Shown here: positions 55,677 through 64,000 of the stretch, piece by piece | How positions within the stretch are numbered: the stretch's first letter is position 1 | Layout: each line of letters opens with the position of its first letter | Origin: Microcosmobacter mediterraneus | GTDB taxonomy: Bacteria > Bacteroidota > Bacteroidia > Flavobacteriales > Flavobacteriaceae | Assembly: GCF_031846265.1 (NCBI RefSeq) | Contig: NZ_JAVRIA010000006.1 | Coordinates: 1-64,000 of the forward strand | Reading direction: 5' to 3' | DNA length: 64,000 nucleotides | Translations under genes and position numbers: made by a program | Notes under the pieces: generated by a model | The model's input: the letters and a program-made list of their open reading frames with translations, nothing else | Told to the model about the DNA's origin: nothing | Databases searched by the model: none

Positions 55677-56719
55677 ATAGCGAAACTAATTTTTAATCCC
55701 TTAGGTGTATTATCAGAAAGCTTCATGGTTGTTTTATAAATTTTTTCTAATCGTAACCTCGTGTTCGTTAATCCAATACCTTTATCAAAAACAGAGGCTT
55801 TATCCTCTACTCCAATTCCAGTATCTGCAATTTCAAAATGGAGCTTATCGTCTTTTTTAAATATTGAAATAGAAATTTCTCCACCTTCAATCAATGATGA
55901 TAAACCATGTTTAATTGAATTTTCAACTAATGGTTGTAAAAGCATTGGTGGTACCATTTCATTTAAAATAGTATGGTCAACATTTATTTTAATAATTAAT
56001 CGATCTTGAAAACGTTCTTTCTCTAAAGCCAAGTATTTTTTCACAAATTCGAGTTCTTCATCTAAAGTTACACGTTCAACTTTTGAAGCCTTTAATTGAT
56101 AACGAAACAAATCTGAAAGCTCAGCTATAAGGTGTCGAGTACGTTCATTTTTAGGTGGTACAGAAGCACTAATTGTATTAAACATGTTATACAAAAAATG
56201 AGGATTCAGTTGCGCTTTTAAAGCAGATAATTCACTTTTTAAGGCAGAATTTCTTAGCTCTCCTTCAAGTTTTAATTTCTTTTGATTTTCTATAAAGTAT
56301 TGATATGCAAAAAAACAACCGAACTGAATTAATAAAAACAAAGTAGGTATATACCAATCCCATATTTCTCCTGTTCCTCTTAAACGTCCGAGTTCCATTA
56401 TATCTATAACCATATATCGACATTCGCGTACTAAAAGTACAACCAAAGGAATTAATAATGCAACAACAATGATTTGTATTTTAATACTTTTTTTCTTCAA
56501 TAACTTAACTCCAAAAAACCAAATAGCTAAGGAAGCAAAAAAATAAAAAATATAGGCCATTCCTGCTGTATACCAGTAATCTTTGGGATTGAGCCATCCC
56601 CAAAACCCTTCATCTTTAAAGCCTCCTCTATTATACCATAATACAATATGATACAATAATGAAAAAAACGCATAAAACACAAAGGTTAATAGAATGTCGC
56701 TTCTTGTTACTTTCTTCAT
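55673..56719 (-). CDS. LytS-type sensor histidine kinase
   Basis: A 348-residue kinase with four predicted transmembrane helices in residues 10-141, no large periplasmic sensor, then a coiled coil and a His_kinase (LytS/YehU) domain. The phospho-acceptor His174 is in LNPHFLYNMFNTI. The ATPase includes PMLLQPLVENSIKHG (N-box) and DTGIGVEDK. It would sense a membrane or small-molecule signal and phosphorylate the coupled regulator. A minus-strand TATATTTG (56744-56737) is the candidate -7 element. Confidence 0.93.
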   Translation of the reverse strand: MKKVTRSDILLTFVFYAFFSLLYHIVLWYNRGGFKDEGFWGWLNPKDYWYTAGMAYIFYFFASLAIWFFGVKLLKKKSIKIQIIVVALLIPLVVLLVRECRYMVIDIMELGRLRGTGEIWDWYIPTLFLLIQFGCFFAYQYFIENQKKLKLEGELRNSALKSELSALKAQLNPHFLYNMFNTISASVPPKNERTRHLIAELSDLFRYQLKASKVERVTLDEELEFVKKYLALEKERFQDRLIIKINVDHTILNEMVPPMLLQPLVENSIKHGLSSLIEGGEISISIFKKDDKLHFEIADTGIGVEDKASVFDKGIGLTNTRLRLEKIYKTTMKLSDNTPKGLKISFAI

Positions 56720-56780
56720 TAGTTACTTTAATTTATCAAATATAATATTAATGTAGACTCAATATAATTATTAAAGACGA

Positions 56781-56836
56781 GTGGTCCTATAGGCAGATAA
56801 ATGGTCCTGGTCAATTCATCAGTCAATAGGACCATT
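56781..56836. promoter_or_regulatory. TGGTCCT boxes, probable LytTR binding region
   Basis: TGGTCCT occurs at 56782-56788 and 56802-56808, 20 bases apart on the same face of the helix, and inverted as AGGACCA at 56828-56834. Two LytTR-type direct repeats about 21 bases apart are the usual target of this regulator class. The region lies between the divergent kinase and beta-barrel genes, just upstream of the latter's promoter. Confidence 0.5.
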
Positions 56837-56849
56837 CAACTATTATGAA

Positions 56850-56880
56850 TTGATAAGAAAGCTTAAGCACTTCATATTTG
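56850..56880 (+). promoter_or_regulatory. Predicted promoter of the beta-barrel gene
   Basis: TTG (56850-56852) and CATATTTG (56873-56880, one mismatch to TAnnTTTG) are 20 bases apart. The inverted TGGTCCT box ends 15 bases upstream, in a position suited to activation. Confidence 0.45.
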
Positions 56881-56900
56881 CATCATAAAATTATTGAATC

Positions 56901-59309
56901 ATGAAAACGAACATTTTTACTATCGCAATTATTTTAACAACTTACTTTTCATTTTCTCAATCTACTATAAAAGGTAAGGTTTTAGATGATAAAGTGAACG
57001 CAATACCTTCAGTTATTGTATCACTATTTAATGAAGACAAATCAAGATTTATAAAAGCAGCTATTGCTGAAAATGACGGAAGCTTCATCATTGAAAACAT
57101 TAAAGCTGGAAGATATCTTATCACTATCAACAGTTTAGGGTTTAAAGATTATCAATCTCCAGTTTTTGAAGTGAAATCTTCGCTTAAAGACTTAGGGAAT
57201 ATAAATATGATTTCAGAATCTGAAACCCTGGATGAAGTAGTTATTAAAGCTGAAAAGCCAATGGTTCAAGTCCTGGCAGATAAGACAGTATTTAACGTGC
57301 AAAATACAATAAATGCAGCAGGAGACTCTGGTTTTGAGTTATTACGAAAAGCACCAGGAGTAATTATTGATAATAATGACAATCTTATAGTCGAAGGAAA
57401 AACTGGAGTTCTGGTTTACATAGACGACAAACCTTCGGTCTTAAGGGGTCAAGATTTGGTGAACTATCTAAAAACCATTCAATCTAGTGACATCGATGCT
57501 ATTGAAATTATTACACAACCCTCTTCTAGATATGATGCCGAAGGTAATGCTGGGATCATAAATATAAAGTTTAAACGCGATAAAAGTTTGGGTGTAAATG
57601 GTACAGTTTCCTCTGGTTTAACCTATGGTGAATTTGCCAGAATAAACAATTCTGCATCATTTAATAATAGAAATAAAAAGACGAGTTTCTACGGAACATT
57701 AAGCAACCGATTTGGTGAAAGTCTTAGTTTTATAAATCTATTTAGAACCCAAAATGGGGCTATTTTTGATGCACAAACCGAAACTGTTTTTGATAATAAT
57801 AGTAACAATATTAGAACAGGTTTTGATTGGTATGCCAATAAAAAATCAACATTCGGCATCATATTATCTGGTAACTTTAATCGCAGCGATTCTAATAGCG
57901 ATTCTAGAACACCAATAACAGATGTTGGAAGTAACAGTCCTGATCAAGTCTTAATAGCAGGAAGTGATACAGATAGTAAAACATCTAATATATACCTCAA
58001 CACAAACTATAGATTTAATACTGAAAAAGGTGTATCGCTTAATGTAGATTTAGATTATGGTGCTTACAGTAGCGATAGAGACAATTTACAACCCAATCAA
58101 TACTTTAATGGTAACGAAACACAGATTATTAGTGAAACCATTAATTATATGCTTACTCCAATTGATATAAACTTAATCACAGCAAAAGTTGATTACGAAC
58201 AAAATGCTTTAAAAGGTAAAATTGGATTTGGTGTTAAATTCTCAAAGATTGTTACAGACAATCAATTCGATTTTTTCGATCGTATCAATGGACAAGATAT
58301 TATAAATGAGGACAGAACTAATGATTTTGAATATGACGAACAAATCAATGCTCTATATGTAAATTATAACAAGCAATACAAAAAATTCAACTTTCAAGTT
58401 GGTCTACGAATAGAAAACACCATCTCTGATGGCATACTAACTAGTTTACAAGATGATCAGAATGATCGTGTAAAACGTAATTACACTGACTGGTTTCCAA
58501 GCGGAGGGATTACCTATCAAATGAATCAAAAGAATTCATTGGCACTAACATACAGCAGACGTATTCAGAGACCTAATTATCAAAGTTTAAATCCGTTTGA
58601 ATATAAAATCGATGAGTTATCATTTAGAAGAGGAAATCCTTTTTTACAGCCACAATACACGGATAATTTAAAACTTTCGCACACTTACAATTACAGATTG
58701 ACAACATCGGTAAGCTATAGTTTTATTAGCGACTTCTTTGCACAAGTTACAGAAGCTGTTGGTGATGATCAGAATTTTATTAGCCAACGGAATGTAGCAA
58801 ATCAGAAAATAATAAACTTAGGTATATCCTATCCTACAAGTCTTAATAAATGGTGGAGTGTTTACTTTAGTCTTAATGCCTACAGAAGCATTTATGAAGC
58901 CACTAATGAAGACTTTTTAGAAATCTCACAAAATACAATGAGCTTTTATGCCCAAAACACATTTAAACTACCAAAAGGATTTAGAGCAGAAGTATCTGGA
59001 TGGTATAGTTCACCTTCTGTTTGGGGAGGAACCTATCAAACTAAAAGTTTGGGTTCCCTAAACATTGCTGTACAGAAAAAATTCTTTGACGATAAACTTA
59101 CAGCAAGATTAGCATTTAATGATGTGCTGTTTACCTCACCTTGGCAAGGTGATACACAATTTGGAGACCTAACTATTAATGGTGATGGCGGAAATGATAG
59201 TAGACAAGTACGTTTTAATCTAATATACAATTTTGGCAGAAACGAGATAAAAAAAGCACGCTCAAGAGAAACTGGTCTTGAAGACGAAAAAAATAGAATA
59301 GGAAGTTAA
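56901..59309 (+). CDS. Outer-membrane beta-barrel protein (TonB-receptor-like)
   Basis: An 802-residue exported protein (signal peptide ending FSFSQ). A CarboxypepD_reg-like beta sandwich (about 20-95) is followed by a plug-like segment with VIIDNNDNLIVEGKTGVLVYIDDKPS, then a barrel of alternating strands to the end (OMP_b-brl_3 type). This family resembles TonB-dependent receptors but is often a paralogous outer-membrane transporter of unknown substrate. The divergent LytS/LytTR pair and the box region indicate regulation by that system. Confidence 0.9.
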   Translation: MKTNIFTIAIILTTYFSFSQSTIKGKVLDDKVNAIPSVIVSLFNEDKSRFIKAAIAENDGSFIIENIKAGRYLITINSLGFKDYQSPVFEVKSSLKDLGNINMISESETLDEVVIKAEKPMVQVLADKTVFNVQNTINAAGDSGFELLRKAPGVIIDNNDNLIVEGKTGVLVYIDDKPSVLRGQDLVNYLKTIQSSDIDAIEIITQPSSRYDAEGNAGIINIKFKRDKSLGVNGTVSSGLTYGEFARINNSASFNNRNKKTSFYGTLSNRFGESLSFINLFRTQNGAIFDAQTETVFDNNSNNIRTGFDWYANKKSTFGIILSGNFNRSDSNSDSRTPITDVGSNSPDQVLIAGSDTDSKTSNIYLNTNYRFNTEKGVSLNVDLDYGAYSSDRDNLQPNQYFNGNETQIISETINYMLTPIDINLITAKVDYEQNALKGKIGFGVKFSKIVTDNQFDFFDRINGQDIINEDRTNDFEYDEQINALYVNYNKQYKKFNFQVGLRIENTISDGILTSLQDDQNDRVKRNYTDWFPSGGITYQMNQKNSLALTYSRRIQRPNYQSLNPFEYKIDELSFRRGNPFLQPQYTDNLKLSHTYNYRLTTSVSYSFISDFFAQVTEAVGDDQNFISQRNVANQKIINLGISYPTSLNKWWSVYFSLNAYRSIYEATNEDFLEISQNTMSFYAQNTFKLPKGFRAEVSGWYSSPSVWGGTYQTKSLGSLNIAVQKKFFDDKLTARLAFNDVLFTSPWQGDTQFGDLTINGDGGNDSRQVRFNLIYNFGRNEIKKARSRETGLEDEKNRIGS

Positions 59310-59328
59310 ATATAAAACCAATAATACA

Positions 59329-59907
59329 ATGAAAACTTTATACACACTAATAGCTTTAATGCATATAGTAACTCTTAATGCACAAAATACATACCTCAAA
59401 ATAACTAAAAGTAATAAAGCCAATGATTATGTAATGTATCCACCTGGTACTAAATTTGAGTTAAAGACTAAAGAAGGTTATATTATATTTAAGAATAGTG
59501 ATAATCCAGGTGTAATAGAAATTGATGAAGCATATACCCTTTACGTTTACCCAAATTGGAAAGATGACTCTGATATATATAAATTATCTGAAGGCAAATT
59601 GGAAAAAATATTAACATCTAGTTACTACAAAACTGACCTTAAGAGGCACATTACAAAACTTAACAAGATAACTGCGGAATACACAGTAACAGATTCTAAA
59701 AAAAGAGAAGGTAAAAAGAACTTAAAATTTAAATTGAGTAATGGTATTACATTTGAATTTAATGACAGTAAATATCGAGCATATCTATATGAGGAAGAAA
59801 ATTATCTTAATATAGAAGGTAAATACCTAATTGAATCTGAATTGGGTACTTTGAAACTTAGCTTTAATACGAGTAATGGTATTGTTTGGTGGGTTTTTGA
59901 AGATTAA
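59329..59907 (+). CDS. Hypothetical exported protein
   Basis: A 192-residue protein not recognised by me. A signal peptide ends near TLNAQ; the mature part is beta-rich and Lys/Glu-rich with repeats of short strands. It follows the beta-barrel gene by 19 bases and precedes a terminator, so it is probably co-transcribed and may be its periplasmic or surface partner. No function is assigned. Confidence 0.7.
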   Translation: MKTLYTLIALMHIVTLNAQNTYLKITKSNKANDYVMYPPGTKFELKTKEGYIIFKNSDNPGVIEIDEAYTLYVYPNWKDDSDIYKLSEGKLEKILTSSYYKTDLKRHITKLNKITAEYTVTDSKKREGKKNLKFKLSNGITFEFNDSKYRAYLYEEENYLNIEGKYLIESELGTLKLSFNTSNGIVWWVFED

Positions 59908-59915
59908 AAATTAAC

Positions 59916-59941
59916 AAAGGGAAGCAAGCTTGCTTCCCTTT
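59916..59941. terminator. Perfect palindromic terminator between convergent genes
   Basis: A 26-base perfect palindrome (59916-59941, centre AAGCTT) lies between the hypothetical gene and the AAA ATPase gene. It can form a hairpin on either strand, and a T-rich tail follows in the plus direction. Confidence 0.8.
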
Positions 59942-59945
59942 AATT

Positions 59946-61412
59946 TTATAATCCACTAATAAAACTTCCGTAAGGATCTTTAAATTGTAATCCTTCCGAG
60001 AACCTGTATTTACTAAGTTGTTTAAACTCTACCAAAGCCCATAAAATAAATTCCTTTAAAAAATAAGTATCCTCTGCTGATGTTTTCGGCATATATTCTC
60101 CTATTAAATCATTTAGTGGTGAAACCGCATCCAAGATATTTCTATAGTCTTTATCTCTAGTATCATCTAATAATTCGAAACCGTCAGACTGATTAAAAAA
60201 CCAAGATATTAAGGCATCATATGGTGTTTCTTCATCTTGCTTTTGAAGTTTTTCAATTTTAGGAAAATATTTAGGAAACAAGGTTTTAATAGCTTCTTCT
60301 ATTAAGGAATTGGCCACAAAATCTGCACCTTCCTGTTCACCTTCGTAAACGAGTTCAACCTTTCCTGTAATAGCAGGAATAACACCAATAAAATCACTAA
60401 GTCTTACTGAGGTGTTGTTATCTCCTGCTAATAAAGCTCTACGTTCTGCAGTACTTAATAAATTTTCAAATGCTGTAATACTCATTCTTGCACTAACACC
60501 ACTTTTTACATCCACATAATCACTTTCTCGAGCTTCAAAACTTATTTGTTCTAATAAATCTCTAGCAAGTTCTGGTACATAAACAGATTCTGATTGTCTG
60601 GTATCTAATTTTGCCTCTTGGTTTGTAATTGTTTTGGCTATTTCAACTGTATCAGGATAATGTGTTAAAATCTGAGAACCAATTCTATCTTTCAATGGTG
60701 TAACTATACTGCCTCTGTTGGTATAATCTTCGGGATTGGCAGTAAACACAAACTGTATATCCAACGGTAAACGTAATTTAAAACCACGTATCTGAATATC
60801 ACCTTCCTGTAAAATATTAAAAAGCGCAACCTGAATTCTGGCTTGTAGATCTGGAAGTTCGTTTATTACAAAAATACATCGATTAGCTCTTGGTATCATA
60901 CCATAGTGAATTACGCGATCATCTGCATAACTTAATTTTAAGTTGGCCGCTTTAATAGGATCTACATCACCTATAATATCTGCAACTGTAACATCTGGTG
61001 TAGCCAATTTCTCGGCAAAACGTTCTTCTTTATGTAACCAAGAAATTGGAGTTTTATCTCCTTGTTCATTAACTAATTCTGTTGCATATCTTGAAATGGG
61101 TTGTAAAGGATCATCATTAATCTCTGACCCCTCAACAATTGGAATATATTCGTCAAGCAAACCAAGCATTAATCTCGCTAATCTTGTTTTGGCTTGACCT
61201 CTTAAGCCTAATAAATTAATATTGTGCTTAGATAAAATAGCACGCTCTAATTCTGGTATTACAGTGTTTTCATATCCATGAATTCCTTGAAAAGAAGTTA
61301 CTCCTTCTTTTATATTTGTTATAAGATTATCTCGTAATTCGTCTTTTATAGATTTTGATTGATAACCAGCTTTTTTAAGTGCTCCTAGCGTTTTTATTTG
61401 TTCTATATTCAT
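59946..61412 (-). CDS. AAA+ ATPase, magnesium-chelatase-like (pairs with VWA protein)
   Basis: A 488-residue AAA+ ATPase related to BchI/MoxR-type proteins. The Walker A is GLRGQAKT (69-76). The Walker B region reads CIFVINELPDLQ, with Asn184 in the position of the usual Asp. A sensor-type region FTANPEDYTNRGSI and an arginine-finger region follow. The C-terminal part is helical. It overlaps the VWA gene by 1 base, so the pair is coupled. Such AAA-VWA pairs act as chaperone-like remodelling modules; the target is unknown. Confidence 0.85.
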   Translation of the reverse strand: MNIEQIKTLGALKKAGYQSKSIKDELRDNLITNIKEGVTSFQGIHGYENTVIPELERAILSKHNINLLGLRGQAKTRLARLMLGLLDEYIPIVEGSEINDDPLQPISRYATELVNEQGDKTPISWLHKEERFAEKLATPDVTVADIIGDVDPIKAANLKLSYADDRVIHYGMIPRANRCIFVINELPDLQARIQVALFNILQEGDIQIRGFKLRLPLDIQFVFTANPEDYTNRGSIVTPLKDRIGSQILTHYPDTVEIAKTITNQEAKLDTRQSESVYVPELARDLLEQISFEARESDYVDVKSGVSARMSITAFENLLSTAERRALLAGDNNTSVRLSDFIGVIPAITGKVELVYEGEQEGADFVANSLIEEAIKTLFPKYFPKIEKLQKQDEETPYDALISWFFNQSDGFELLDDTRDKDYRNILDAVSPLNDLIGEYMPKTSAEDTYFLKEFILWALVEFKQLSKYRFSEGLQFKDPYGSFISGL

Positions 61413-62539
61413 TATCCTTTAATTCTTCTTTTTCTATTATTCTCGTAATCTTCAAAAATCATTTCACCTAGTCCTTTTAATCCAGTATAAAAGGCTTTCC
61501 CTTTATTAGCTTTTGTAAATTCTTGTACAAAACGCATTAAATAATCATCATCTGTAATCATAAAGGTCGTTATAGGAATATGCAATCGTCTTGCTTGTTG
61601 AGCCATTGCATAACATTTATTAACTATATAAGGATCTAAACCATTACTATTTTTATAATATTGACCATCTGGTAATCTTAAGCAACTAGGCTTTCCATCA
61701 GTAATCATAAATATTTGCTTATTTGTATTACGCTTACGTCTAAGAAGATCCATGGCTAACTGCAAACCAGCTACAGTATTGGTATGATAAGGCCCAACTT
61801 TTAAATAAGGTAAATCTTTTATAGCAATTGGCCAAGCATCATTTCCAAAGACCAATATATCTAGAGTATCCTTTGGATAACGTGTTGTTATTAATTCTGC
61901 TAAAGCCATAGCTACTTTTTTAGCAGGTGTAATACGATCTTCTCCATACAAAATCATACTATGACTAATATCTATCATAAGTACAGTGCTCATCTGAGAT
62001 TTATGGAGTGTTTCCTCTACAACCAAATCATCTTCAGTAATTTTAAAATCACCAATACCATGATTAATTTGTGCATTACGCAATGTTTCTGTGATAGATA
62101 CTTTATCTAGAGCATCTCCAAATTGGTAAGCCCTAAAATCTCCAGTATGCTCATCACCTATTCCTGGCGACTTACTTTTATGATTCCCAGAACCACTTCG
62201 TTTTATTTTCCCAAAAATATGATCTAATGCCTGTTGTCTAATTGCGCGTTCAGTTTTAGCAGTAATAGCCATACCTTTTCCATCACCATTAGGCTCAATT
62301 TCTTCACGTATATAGCCTTTAGCTTTTAAATCTTCTATAAAATCTTCAATGGAGTATTCTTTAGTAGTCAATTTATATTCCTCATCTAGTTGTCGCAACC
62401 AATTGATAGCTTCATCAAAATCACCAGAAGTATAGGTGATTAACTCTTTAAATACTTCAAATAATTTTTCAAAAGGTGATTGATGTGGAACTTCATAAGT
62501 TTTAAATACAAAACCTGTTTTATTTAACTTTTCTTTCAT
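61412..62539 (-). CDS. VWA domain-containing protein
   Basis: A 375-residue cytosolic protein. An N-terminal helical region (1-180) is followed by a VWA domain with an intact MIDAS: Asp190, Ser192, Ser194 (DISHS), a Thr in HTNT (253 or 255) and Asp281 (ITDGKP). The metal site lets VWA proteins bind partners. It is encoded first and is coupled to the AAA ATPase, as in BchD/BchI-like and MoxR-VWA systems. There is no signal peptide. Confidence 0.88.
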   Translation of the reverse strand: MKEKLNKTGFVFKTYEVPHQSPFEKLFEVFKELITYTSGDFDEAINWLRQLDEEYKLTTKEYSIEDFIEDLKAKGYIREEIEPNGDGKGMAITAKTERAIRQQALDHIFGKIKRSGSGNHKSKSPGIGDEHTGDFRAYQFGDALDKVSITETLRNAQINHGIGDFKITEDDLVVEETLHKSQMSTVLMIDISHSMILYGEDRITPAKKVAMALAELITTRYPKDTLDILVFGNDAWPIAIKDLPYLKVGPYHTNTVAGLQLAMDLLRRKRNTNKQIFMITDGKPSCLRLPDGQYYKNSNGLDPYIVNKCYAMAQQARRLHIPITTFMITDDDYLMRFVQEFTKANKGKAFYTGLKGLGEMIFEDYENNRKRRIKG

Positions 62540-62553
62540 AGCTATGTAAAAAT

Positions 62554-62583
62554 AATGCTTTTAAAAATGCTATTAAAAGCATT
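62554..62583. repeat. 11-bp inverted repeat between divergent genes
   Basis: AATGCTTTTAA (62554-62564) and TTAAAAGCATT (62573-62583) are exact complements separated by 8 bases. It lies 15 bases upstream of the VWA gene start. It could be an operator for either divergent gene or simply a cruciform-prone palindrome. Confidence 0.5.
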
Positions 62584-62655
62584 AACATTGATTTTAGAAT
62601 TCAATCGTTTCTTTTCCGTAATTTTAGAAGTCTAAAACCAACAATTTATTAAATA

Positions 62656-64000
62656 ATGAAAAAATTATTTTTAGCGATCGCTTTTTTAAGCCTCTCTCTT
62701 CTTCCTGCTCAGGAATTTACAATGGACTTAGTAAAAAACATGACACCACGTAATATTGGACCTGGCGGCATGTCTGGTCGTGTTACTGCTATTGATGTTG
62801 TACTTAATAATCCAGATATTATGTATGTAGGTACAGCATCAGGTGGTCTATGGAAATCTAATTCTGGTGGTATTAAATGGGAACCCATTTTTGATAAAGA
62901 ACTCACAGCTTCAATTGGTGCTGTAGAAATTCAGCAATCTAACCCAAGTGTTATTTGGGTTGGAACTGGTGAAGGGAATCCTCGAAACTCATTAAATGGT
63001 GGTTATGGAGTATATAAGTCTCTTGATGGTGGAAAATCATGGATGGCTATGGGACTGGAAAATACAAGACATATCCATCGTATCATTGTTGACCCAACCA
63101 ATCCCGATATAGTTTATGTTGGTGCTATTGGATCTCCTTGGGGAGAACATCCAGAACGTGGTGTATTTAAAACTACAGATGGTGGCGAAACCTGGAATAA
63201 AATCTTATTTGCAAACAATAAAACAGGTGTTGCAGATATGGTTATGGATCCAACAAATCCTAACAAATTGATTGTTGCTCTATGGGAACACAAACGCGAT
63301 CCTTGGTTTTTTAATTCTGGAGGAGAAGGATCTGGTTTACATATGACACATGATGGTGGTAAAACCTGGGAAAAAATTACAAATGAAGAAGGGTTTCCAA
63401 AAGGAGATTTAGGACGTATTGGTATTGCTATTGCTCCAAACAAACCAAACATTGTATACGCTTTAGTTGAAGCTAAAAAGAATGCGCTATATAAAAGTGA
63501 AGATGGTGGGTTTAATTGGAAAAAAATTAATGATAAACGAGATATAGGAAACAGACCGTTTTACTACTCTGAAATATATGTAGATCCGCAAAATGAGAAT
63601 AGAGTATTTTCTGTTTTTACGTATGTAAATGTTTCAGAAGATGGTGGTAAAAACTTTAAACAATTGATGCCAGCTTATGGAGTTAGTAATGGTGTGCATC
63701 CAGATCACCATGCGTGGTGGATTCATCCAGAAAACGGAAATTTTATGATTGATGGTAATGATGGTGGAATGAATATTACAAAAGATGGTGGCAAAACTTG
63801 GCGTTTTATAGGCAATTTACCTGTTGCACAATTCTATCATATTAATGTAGATAACGAGTTTCCTTATAATGTATATGGAGGTATGCAAGACAATGGTTCT
63901 TGGAGAGGACCAGCTTATATTTGGCGTGCACAAGGTATTCGTAATAGCTACTGGCAAGAAATCAGTTTTGGTGATGGTTTTGATGTTGTACCAGACAAAG
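62656..64000 (+). CDS. BNR/VPS10-like secreted protein (3' partial)
   Basis: The reading frame is open to the window end, giving at least 448 residues. A signal peptide (about 1-18, ending LLPAQ) is followed by MTPRNIGPGGMSGRVTAIDV. Asp-box/BNR motifs recur: SLDGGKSW, TTDGGETW, THDGGKTW, SEDGGFNW, SEDGGKNF, TKDGGKTW. This matches VPS10/sortilin-like and glycosyl-hydrolase-type beta propellers of Bacteroidota, usually over 900 residues long. A catalytic role is unproven. Start chosen at the ATG giving the signal peptide. Confidence 0.85.
   Translation, partial: MKKLFLAIAFLSLSLLPAQEFTMDLVKNMTPRNIGPGGMSGRVTAIDVVLNNPDIMYVGTASGGLWKSNSGGIKWEPIFDKELTASIGAVEIQQSNPSVIWVGTGEGNPRNSLNGGYGVYKSLDGGKSWMAMGLENTRHIHRIIVDPTNPDIVYVGAIGSPWGEHPERGVFKTTDGGETWNKILFANNKTGVADMVMDPTNPNKLIVALWEHKRDPWFFNSGGEGSGLHMTHDGGKTWEKITNEEGFPKGDLGRIGIAIAPNKPNIVYALVEAKKNALYKSEDGGFNWKKINDKRDIGNRPFYYSEIYVDPQNENRVFSVFTYVNVSEDGGKNFKQLMPAYGVSNGVHPDHHAWWIHPENGNFMIDGNDGGMNITKDGGKTWRFIGNLPVAQFYHINVDNEFPYNVYGGMQDNGSWRGPAYIWRAQGIRNSYWQEISFGDGFDVVPDK

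Noticed and set aside
63114..63452. 112-codon minus-strand ORF opposite the BNR protein gene
   Set aside because: It mirrors the repeated Asp-box coding region and has no recognisable protein features.
1..64000. CRISPR arrays, tRNA, rRNA or transposase genes
   Set aside because: No regularly spaced repeats, cloverleaf candidates or transposase ORFs were seen on reading both strands, though I could not run a dedicated search.

Overview
The window looks like chromosomal DNA of a marine-type Flavobacteriaceae bacterium (Bacteroidota; relatives of Winogradskyella, Psychroserpens or Olleya would fit, but the genus is not settled by what I can see). The DNA is AT-rich. Promoters carry the Bacteroidota -7 motif TAnnTTTG rather than an E. 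coli type. Secreted proteins include a type IX secretion (T9SS) C-terminal domain and many SPII lipoproteins. Flavobacterial families of unknown function (DUF6090, DUF6265, DUF4331, head-GIN, TIGR00266) are frequent. No rRNA, tRNA, CRISPR array, prophage or transposase was seen; coding density is high and no gap exceeds 300 bases.

Layout. 1-4.7 kb: 3' end of a giant T9SS-exported surface protein. 4.7-13.7 kb: core genes hisS, an ABC-type permease, a glycerophosphodiesterase lipoprotein, the ribosomal operon rpsF-rpsR-rplI, an orphan LytTR regulator and priA. 13.8-19.9 kb: peptidase M49 lipoprotein, SRPBCC/GyrI-like protein, fluoride channel, AIM24-like and DUF4442 proteins. 19.4-24.0 kb: envelope-stress-like cluster DUF4870 - PadR - PspC - two head-GIN proteins. 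24-29.7 kb: trxB and purL. 29.8-37.6 kb: a beta-oxidation locus (acyl-CoA ligase, MarR regulator with a 28-bp perfect palindrome upstream, FadN-like, thiolase, acyl-CoA dehydrogenase). 37.6-42.5 kb: ECF sigma/anti-sigma pair, a DUF2441-like protein, and a three-gene operon with DUF4331 split into two separately exported proteins plus a TPR lipoprotein. 42.7-46.7 kb: small accessory genes, including two tandem DUF6090 membrane proteins preceded by a truncated third copy and flanked by related palindromic repeats. 46.7-50.8 kb: trehalose metabolism (GH15 enzyme divergent from an OtsA-OtsB fusion). 50.8-54.9 kb: M28 and M1 peptidases and two YdeI-family proteins. 54.9-59.9 kb: LytS/LytTR two-component pair divergent from an outer-membrane beta-barrel protein, with repeated TGGTCCT boxes between them. 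59.9-62.5 kb: AAA ATPase plus VWA protein. 62.7 kb to the edge: start of a BNR/VPS10-type secreted protein.

How it fits together. The beta-oxidation genes form a fatty-acid catabolic unit probably controlled by the MarR protein. OtsAB and GH15 plausibly make and break trehalose. The LytS/LytTR pair is likely to control the neighbouring beta-barrel protein. The most unusual signals are: short dispersed palindromic repeats, one translated in frame inside purL and others bracketing the DUF6090 pair; an insertion of about 110 residues in histidyl-tRNA synthetase; and the split DUF4331 operon. I found no clear new defence or mobile system; the DUF6090/micro-ORF block and the DUF4331 operon near an ECF sigma pair are the best candidates for undescribed biology. 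All family assignments come from reading the sequence and from memory; no database search was run.
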